Assembly: GCA_027081495.1 (NCBI GenBank)
Contig: JALWKJ010000248.1
Span: forward strand, 1-8,874
Direction of reading: 5' to 3'
DNA: 8,874 nucleotides
From: Campylobacterales bacterium
GTDB taxonomy: Bacteria; Campylobacterota; Campylobacteria; Campylobacterales; QNZT01
The translations under genes were made by a program, and so were the position numbers. A model generated the notes under the pieces. The model was not told the DNA's origin. It made no database searches and worked only from the letters and a program-made list of their open reading frames with translations. Shown piece by piece: positions 5,546 through 8,874 of the stretch (position 1 is its first letter; the number at the start of each line of letters is the position of its first letter).

Positions 5546-5894
5546 AAAGGGCTTTTTTAGCCGTTTCGACCACTTTGGCAAATGCCGCGGGATCGTTCAT
5601 TGCCATATCTGCAAGAATTTTTCTATCAAGCTCTATACCGGCTTTGTTAAGAGCGTGAATAAATTTTGAATAACTGATATCGTTTAATCTACACGCCGCA
5701 TTGATTCTTGTGATCCACAATCTTCTAAAATCTCTTTTTTTCTGTCTTCTATCTCTATATGCATAAACTAAAGATCTCTCAAGCTGCTCTTTGGCTTTTC
5801 TAAAATGTTTTCTTCTTCCGCTATAAAAACCTCTTGCCTGCTTTAAAAGTTTTTTATGTCTTCTTCTTCTTACTACGCCTGTTTTTACTCTCAT
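5544..5894 (-). CDS. rplT: 50S ribosomal protein L20
   Basis: L20 is an early 23S rRNA-binding assembly protein of the large subunit, 116 residues long, which is the normal length. The highly basic extended N terminus (MRVKTGVVRRRRHKKLLKQARGF at 1-23, then YSGRRKHFRKAKEQ) and the globular part with RDRRQKKRDFRRLWITRINAACR (47-69) are unmistakable. The ATG is at 5894-5892, with AAGGA at 5907-5903 on the minus strand, 8 nt upstream. It follows rpmI after an unusually long 100-nt spacer. In E. coli and Bacillus L20 represses its own operon by binding mRNA that mimics its rRNA site. That mechanism has not been shown for this lineage, but the spacer and leader have inverted repeats that could serve it. 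Confidence 0.97.
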   Translation of the reverse strand: MRVKTGVVRRRRHKKLLKQARGFYSGRRKHFRKAKEQLERSLVYAYRDRRQKKRDFRRLWITRINAACRLNDISYSKFIHALNKAGIELDRKILADMAMNDPAAFAKVVETAKKAL

Positions 5895-5948
5895 ATTACT
5901 TTTCCTTAACCTTTTTTTATTTTGGTGTCATATCTGATTATGAACTTG

Positions 5949-5985
5949 TCCCGCTAGGGAGGAAATTTATTGATATTCTTATCAA
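5949..5985 (-). repeat. Two small hairpins in the rpmI-rplT spacer
   Basis: On the minus strand TTGATA/TATCAA (5985-5980 and 5975-5970, 4-nt loop) is followed by TCCC/GGGA (5960-5957 and 5952-5949, loop TAGC), the latter in a short GC-rich island in otherwise AT-rich DNA. No U-tract follows either, so they are not terminators. They could be processing or L20-binding structures; no more can be said from sequence alone. Confidence 0.4.
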
Positions 5986-5994
5986 AAACTATTG

Positions 5995-6192
5995 TTAACT
6001 ATTGCCTAAAAGCTCTTTTACCTGAGCTATATCGCTTTTTGCGACTACTTTGGGCGCTCTTAGATCCCTTTTTCTTTTTTGATCTTTTTTAGTCAAAATA
6101 TGACTTCTAAAAGCTGATCCTCGCTTAATGCTGCCGTTTTTTTTAGTTTTAAATCTCTTGGCGGCTCCGCGATGCGTTTTCATCTTTGGCAT
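5995..6192 (-). CDS. rpmI: 50S ribosomal protein L35
   Basis: L35 is a small basic protein of the 50S subunit. The 65-residue chain opens with the family signature MPKMKTHRGAAKRFKTKKNG (1-20) and carries the central RSHILTKKDQKRKRDLR (29-45), matching L35 throughout. The ATG is at 6192-6190, with AAAGGAG at 6204-6198 on the minus strand and 5-nt spacing, a strong ribosome binding site. A 151-bp spacer containing a terminator and a promoter separates it from infC, so rpmI-rplT form their own transcription unit even though the thrS-infC-rpmI-rplT order is conserved. Confidence 0.97.
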   Translation of the reverse strand: MPKMKTHRGAAKRFKTKKNGSIKRGSAFRSHILTKKDQKRKRDLRAPKVVAKSDIAQVKELLGNS

Positions 6193-6211
6193 TTTTTCTC
6201 CTTTATAAAGT

Positions 6212-6237
6212 TTAAAAGCCTATTAACCGACTTTTAA
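6212..6237 (-). promoter_or_regulatory. Leader hairpin in the rpmI-rplT 5' UTR
   Basis: TTAAAAG (6237-6231) and CTTTTAA (6218-6212) on the minus strand are perfect 7-bp inverted arms around a 12-nt loop that contains CGG and AGG. The hairpin fills most of the predicted 47-nt leader. Directly after it the palindrome CTTTATAAAG (6210-6201) overlaps the Shine-Dalgarno sequence AAAGGAG. It is a reasonable place for translational autoregulation by L20, which is inference. Confidence 0.4.
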
Positions 6238-6245
6238 GGATTGCA

Positions 6246-6251
6246 ATTATA
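6246..6251 (-). promoter_or_regulatory. -10 box of the rpmI-rplT promoter
   Basis: A perfect TATAAT (6251-6246, minus strand) is preceded by an A-rich stretch. A TTGTCA lies only 11 nt upstream, too close to be a normal -35 partner. Transcription should start near 6239. The box lies just downstream of the infC terminator, as expected for an independent unit. Confidence 0.7.
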
Positions 6252-6294
6252 TCTTTTTTTATTGACAATGGGCTTAAATAAGTATATTTTAAGT

Positions 6295-6327
6295 AAAAAA
6301 GCACACAAGGCATAATTCCCGTGTGCT
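6295..6327 (-). terminator. Rho-independent terminator after infC
   Basis: On the minus strand AGCACAC (6327-6321) pairs with GTGTGCT (6306-6300), with a 14-nt loop, followed by TTTTT down to 6295. It begins 16 nt after the infC stop codon. It should end most thrS-infC transcripts before rpmI. Partial read-through cannot be excluded. Confidence 0.85.
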
Positions 6328-6343
6328 AAGTAGGTAAAATTTG

Positions 6344-6883
6344 CTATTTGTCTTTCTCTTTTTTTGGAACTACATACATATTTACATAACGACCCTCGAA
6401 TTTCGGTTCATTCTCTTTTGTAGCGATATCTTCAACCATAGGCCATACGCGGTTCAAGACATCTTTTCCGGCTTGCGGGTTAGCCATCTCTCTTCCTCTT
6501 AGAAAAACTCTAAATTTTACATGTTTGCCCGATTTTAAAAATTCTCTGGCATGCTTGACTTTATAGTTTATATCGTTATCGGCAATTTTTACAGACAGTT
6601 TGATCTCTTTTACTTCAATCTTTTTCTGTTTTTTCTTTGCCTCTTTTTTCTTTTTTTCTTCCTGATATTTGAACTTGCCGTAGTCCATTATCTTTACTAC
6701 GGGCGGTTTAGCCATCGCTGCGATCAAAACCAAATCAAGCCCTTTTTCATGGGCTATATCCAAAGCTTCGTCCGATGAGATGATTCCATATTGAGTTCCG
6801 TCGTCACCCATACATCGAACTTGAGGAAGCCTTATATCTTCGTTTAGTTTTGTTTCGTCTTTTTTATTTTTACCTCTATTCAA
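6344..6883 (-). CDS. infC: Translation initiation factor IF-3
   Basis: IF-3 binds the 30S subunit, prevents premature 50S joining and checks the start codon and initiator tRNA. The protein is 179 residues (E. coli 180). The N domain covers about 1-75 and ends in the signature KIMDYGKFKYQ (64-74). A very lysine-rich linker helix follows (75-92), and the C domain contains VKHAREFLKSGKHVKF and FLRGREM (127-133). The start is TTG at 6883-6881, with GAGG at 6894-6891, 7 nt upstream. An in-frame TGA at 6895-6893 rules out any earlier start. TTG overlaps the thrS stop codon (TTTTGA), so translation is coupled. A non-AUG infC start is the rule in many bacteria, and in E. coli the AUU codon is the basis of IF-3 autoregulation. 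Confidence 0.97.
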   Translation of the reverse strand: MNRGKNKKDETKLNEDIRLPQVRCMGDDGTQYGIISSDEALDIAHEKGLDLVLIAAMAKPPVVKIMDYGKFKYQEEKKKKEAKKKQKKIEVKEIKLSVKIADNDINYKVKHAREFLKSGKHVKFRVFLRGREMANPQAGKDVLNRVWPMVEDIATKENEPKFEGRYVNMYVVPKKEKDK

Positions 6884-8718
6884 AAGTGTACCTCATTCAT
6901 TTTCTCCTTCGCTAATTTATAAAATTCCTCTTTTTCAAGCGCATACTGTTCTCGACTTCTTCGATCGCGAACCGCAACGCTCTCGTTTTTTACCTCTTCG
7001 TCGCCTACCACGAGTATCATGGGAACTCGCTGTTTTTCCGCAATACGGATTCTTTTGGCAAGGCTTTCGTTTCTCGATGAAACCTCCGCATCTATACGCA
7101 TTTGCGCTAACTCTTTTTGAAGTTTTTTCGCATACTCGACATGAGATTCGCTAACCGGTACGATCACAACCTGAGTCGGCGCTATAAAAAACGGAAACTC
7201 ACCGCCCGTATGCTCGGTCAAAATACCAATAAACCTCTCAAATGAACCCAATATAGCCCGATGCAGCATAACCGGTCGAGCTTTTTCATTGTTTTCATCC
7301 GTATATTCGAGTTCAAACCTTTCGGGAAGATTAAAGTCCACCTGTATTGTACCACATTGCCACTTTCGCTTAAGTGAATCTTTTATCTTTATATCAATTT
7401 TTGGACCATAAAAAGCTCCGCCACCTTCGTCTATACCGTAATTTATACCGTTTGTGTCAAGCGCTTCTTTAAGACCCTCGGTCGCAATCTCCCAGATTTC
7501 ATCTTCGCCGATAGCTTTCTCGGGTTTTGTTGAAACTTCAAGTTCGTACTCAAAGTCGAAACTTCGCATAATCGTATCGACAAATTCAAGAACCTCTATG
7601 ACATTCTCTTTTATTTGATTTGGCATACAGTAAATATGCGCGTCGTCTTGAGTAAATTCTCTAACTCTAAAAAGTCCATGAAGCGCGCCGCTCATTTCAT
7701 GTCTGTGTACTACGCCGTACTCGAAAAATTTTAAAGGCAAATCGCGGTAACTTCTAAGCTCGCTTTGATATATCTTTATATGCCCGACACAATTCATGGG
7801 TTTTATACCGTATTCAACCGTTTTTGGATTTTTTTCATCTCCCTCGTTTATACGGGTAAAGTACATATTTTCGCCGTAGTTATCATAATGACCGCTTTTT
7901 TTCCACGCTTCGCTCTTTAAAAGCTCCGGTCCTCTTACGGGTTCATACCCCCTTCTTCTATGAGCCTCGTACAAAAGCGTTTCGAGTCTAGTTCTCAACC
8001 TTGCGCCGTTTGGCAGCCACAAGGGAAGTCCTGCTCCGATACTCTCGTCAAAAGTAAAAAGTTTTAATTCTTGACCCAATTTTCTGTGATCTCTTTTTTT
8101 CGCCTCTTCTATGAAATGAAGATGCTCTTTTAGAGACTCTTTATCGGCAAAAGCTATGCCGTAAACTCTCGTAAGCATCTCTTTGTCGCTATCTCCGCCA
8201 AGATACGCTCCCGCGACTCTCATCAATTTGAAATTATGAAGAAATTTTGTATTAAGAACATGAGGACCTCTACATAGATCCTCAAATTCTCCCTGAATAT
8301 ATGTAGTAAGAGTGTCGTCTTCGATTCGTTTTAAAACCTCTTGTTTTAAATCGTCATCTTTGAACTTTTGAATTATCTCTTCTCTCGCATAACTTCTTTT
8401 TTCGATAGGATACTTTTTCTTGACAAGCTCCTTCATCTTTTTTTCGATCTTTTTTAAATCCGCATCGCTTAAAGAATCGTTTATACGAAAATCGTAGTAA
8501 AACCCTTCTTCGACAACCGGTCCGACAAAAAATTTAGCTTCGGGATAAAGTATTTTTATAGCTTGCGCCATAAGATGCGCCGTAGAGTGTCTGATGATTT
8601 CAAGCGCTTCGGGAGAGTTGTCATAATATATTTTTTCGCCCTCTATGCCTTCTATTTTCGCCGTTTGCAGATCGTAAATTTTTCCCTCTTTTTTTATGCC
8701 AATTATATTATCTTCCAA
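6880..8718 (-). CDS. thrS: Threonyl-tRNA synthetase (short form without full TGS domain)
   Basis: ThrRS is a class II synthetase charging tRNA-Thr, with a zinc ion that selects threonine and an editing domain that clears Ser-tRNA-Thr. The editing-site residues are intact: H44 and H48 in RHSTAHLMAQAI, C149 and H153 in CRGPHV. The zinc ligands are C310 (PMNCVGH), H361 (DDAHIYC) and H486 (MLHRAILG). Motif 2 lies around VVHRHEMSGALHGLFRVREF (337-355) and motif 3 in RAILGSFERFIGILTE. The anticodon-binding domain covers about 515-605. The 612-residue chain is shorter than E. coli (642): the editing His lies 29 residues nearer the N terminus, so the TGS domain is missing or rudimentary. The start is TTG at 8718-8716, with GAGAGGAA at 8729-8722; an in-frame TGA upstream excludes longer versions. 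Confidence 0.97.
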   Translation of the reverse strand: MEDNIIGIKKEGKIYDLQTAKIEGIEGEKIYYDNSPEALEIIRHSTAHLMAQAIKILYPEAKFFVGPVVEEGFYYDFRINDSLSDADLKKIEKKMKELVKKKYPIEKRSYAREEIIQKFKDDDLKQEVLKRIEDDTLTTYIQGEFEDLCRGPHVLNTKFLHNFKLMRVAGAYLGGDSDKEMLTRVYGIAFADKESLKEHLHFIEEAKKRDHRKLGQELKLFTFDESIGAGLPLWLPNGARLRTRLETLLYEAHRRRGYEPVRGPELLKSEAWKKSGHYDNYGENMYFTRINEGDEKNPKTVEYGIKPMNCVGHIKIYQSELRSYRDLPLKFFEYGVVHRHEMSGALHGLFRVREFTQDDAHIYCMPNQIKENVIEVLEFVDTIMRSFDFEYELEVSTKPEKAIGEDEIWEIATEGLKEALDTNGINYGIDEGGGAFYGPKIDIKIKDSLKRKWQCGTIQVDFNLPERFELEYTDENNEKARPVMLHRAILGSFERFIGILTEHTGGEFPFFIAPTQVVIVPVSESHVEYAKKLQKELAQMRIDAEVSSRNESLAKRIRIAEKQRVPMILVVGDEEVKNESVAVRDRRSREQYALEKEEFYKLAKEKMNEVHF

Positions 8719-8750
8719 AAATTCCTCTCATGATTTTGATTAATATGCTC

Positions 8751-8756
8751 ATTTTA
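8751..8756 (-). promoter_or_regulatory. Weak candidate -10 box for thrS-infC
   Basis: TAAAAT (8756-8751, minus strand) lies about 32 nt upstream of the TTG start codon, downstream of a small GCCG/CGGC inverted repeat (8777-8763). Other AT-rich hexamers in the spacer (such as ATATTAAT) compete. Read-through from the tRNA gene is the alternative. Confidence 0.25.
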
Positions 8757-8816
8757 CGCCAGCTGCCGCAAATTACGGCTCTGATTTAAAAAGAGAATAT
8801 TTATAAATTAAAAAAA

Positions 8817-8874
8817 TGGTGGCCACGATTGGACTTGAACCAACGACCACTACCATGTCAAGGTAGTGCTCTAC
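8817..8874 (-). tRNA. tRNA-Val (anticodon GAC), 5' part cut by the window edge
   Basis: Read on the minus strand, this is the 3' 58 nt of a tRNA, from within the D arm to the encoded CCA end. The anticodon arm is CTACC-TTGACAT-GGTAG, with anticodon GAC (valine, codon GUC). A 5-nt variable loop TGGTC follows, then the T arm GTTGG-TTCAAGT-CCAAT, the acceptor strand CGTGGCC, discriminator A and CCA (8819-8817). The 5' acceptor strand lies beyond the window and should read GGCCACG if the call is right. A T-run follows the CCA directly and may act as the terminator. Confidence 0.92.

Noticed and set aside
1..8874. CRISPR array, insertion sequence, prophage or toxin-antitoxin module.
   Set aside because: No regularly spaced repeats, transposase or integrase motifs, terminal inverted repeats or target duplications were found, and no gene pair has toxin-antitoxin features.

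Overview
The window looks like a piece of a Campylobacterota (Epsilonproteobacteria) chromosome. The evidence is AT-rich DNA with Lys/Ile/Phe-rich proteins, a compact rnhA-rnc-aroC block behind a helical-repeat protein, a short threonyl-tRNA synthetase without a full TGS domain, and -10 boxes without clear -35 partners. I cannot name a genus. Most of the content is housekeeping. The accessory part is a short stretch between aroC and acyP.

Layout, plus strand: (1) 1-2777 is a tight operon of a 5'-truncated TPR/zinc-ribbon protein (LapB-like), rnhA, rnc and aroC, with genes overlapping or abutting. (2) 2778-3030 is a 253-bp spacer that probably holds a promoter and a structured leader for (3) 3031-3336, an unrecognised exported cysteine-rich small protein with its own ribosome binding site and a strong terminator (3352-3388). 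(4) 3414-4624 is a zinc-ribbon class I methyltransferase whose stop overlaps the start of a TetR-family regulator. (5) 4637-4664 is a perfect 11-bp inverted repeat just ahead of (6) 4676-5194, an AhpD/carboxymuconolactone-decarboxylase-like protein. The regulator has a cysteine placed like the redox-sensing Cys of NemR, so (4)-(6) read as a small, locally controlled electrophile or oxidant response unit. (7) 5239-5514 is acylphosphatase, with an extended -10 promoter and a GC-rich terminator.

Minus strand, converging on acyP: tRNA-Val(GAC) (cut by the window edge), then thrS, infC, rpmI and rplT, the classical translation cluster. It is split here. A Rho-independent terminator follows infC, and rpmI-rplT has its own TATAAT promoter with a hairpin leader, an arrangement suited to independent control (L20 autoregulation is known for this operon in other bacteria).

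No mobile element, CRISPR array, phage gene or clear horizontal island is visible. The least explained items are the cysteine-rich exported protein with its leader, and the TetR/operator/AhpD-like unit. I saw nothing that amounts to a demonstrated new multi-gene system.
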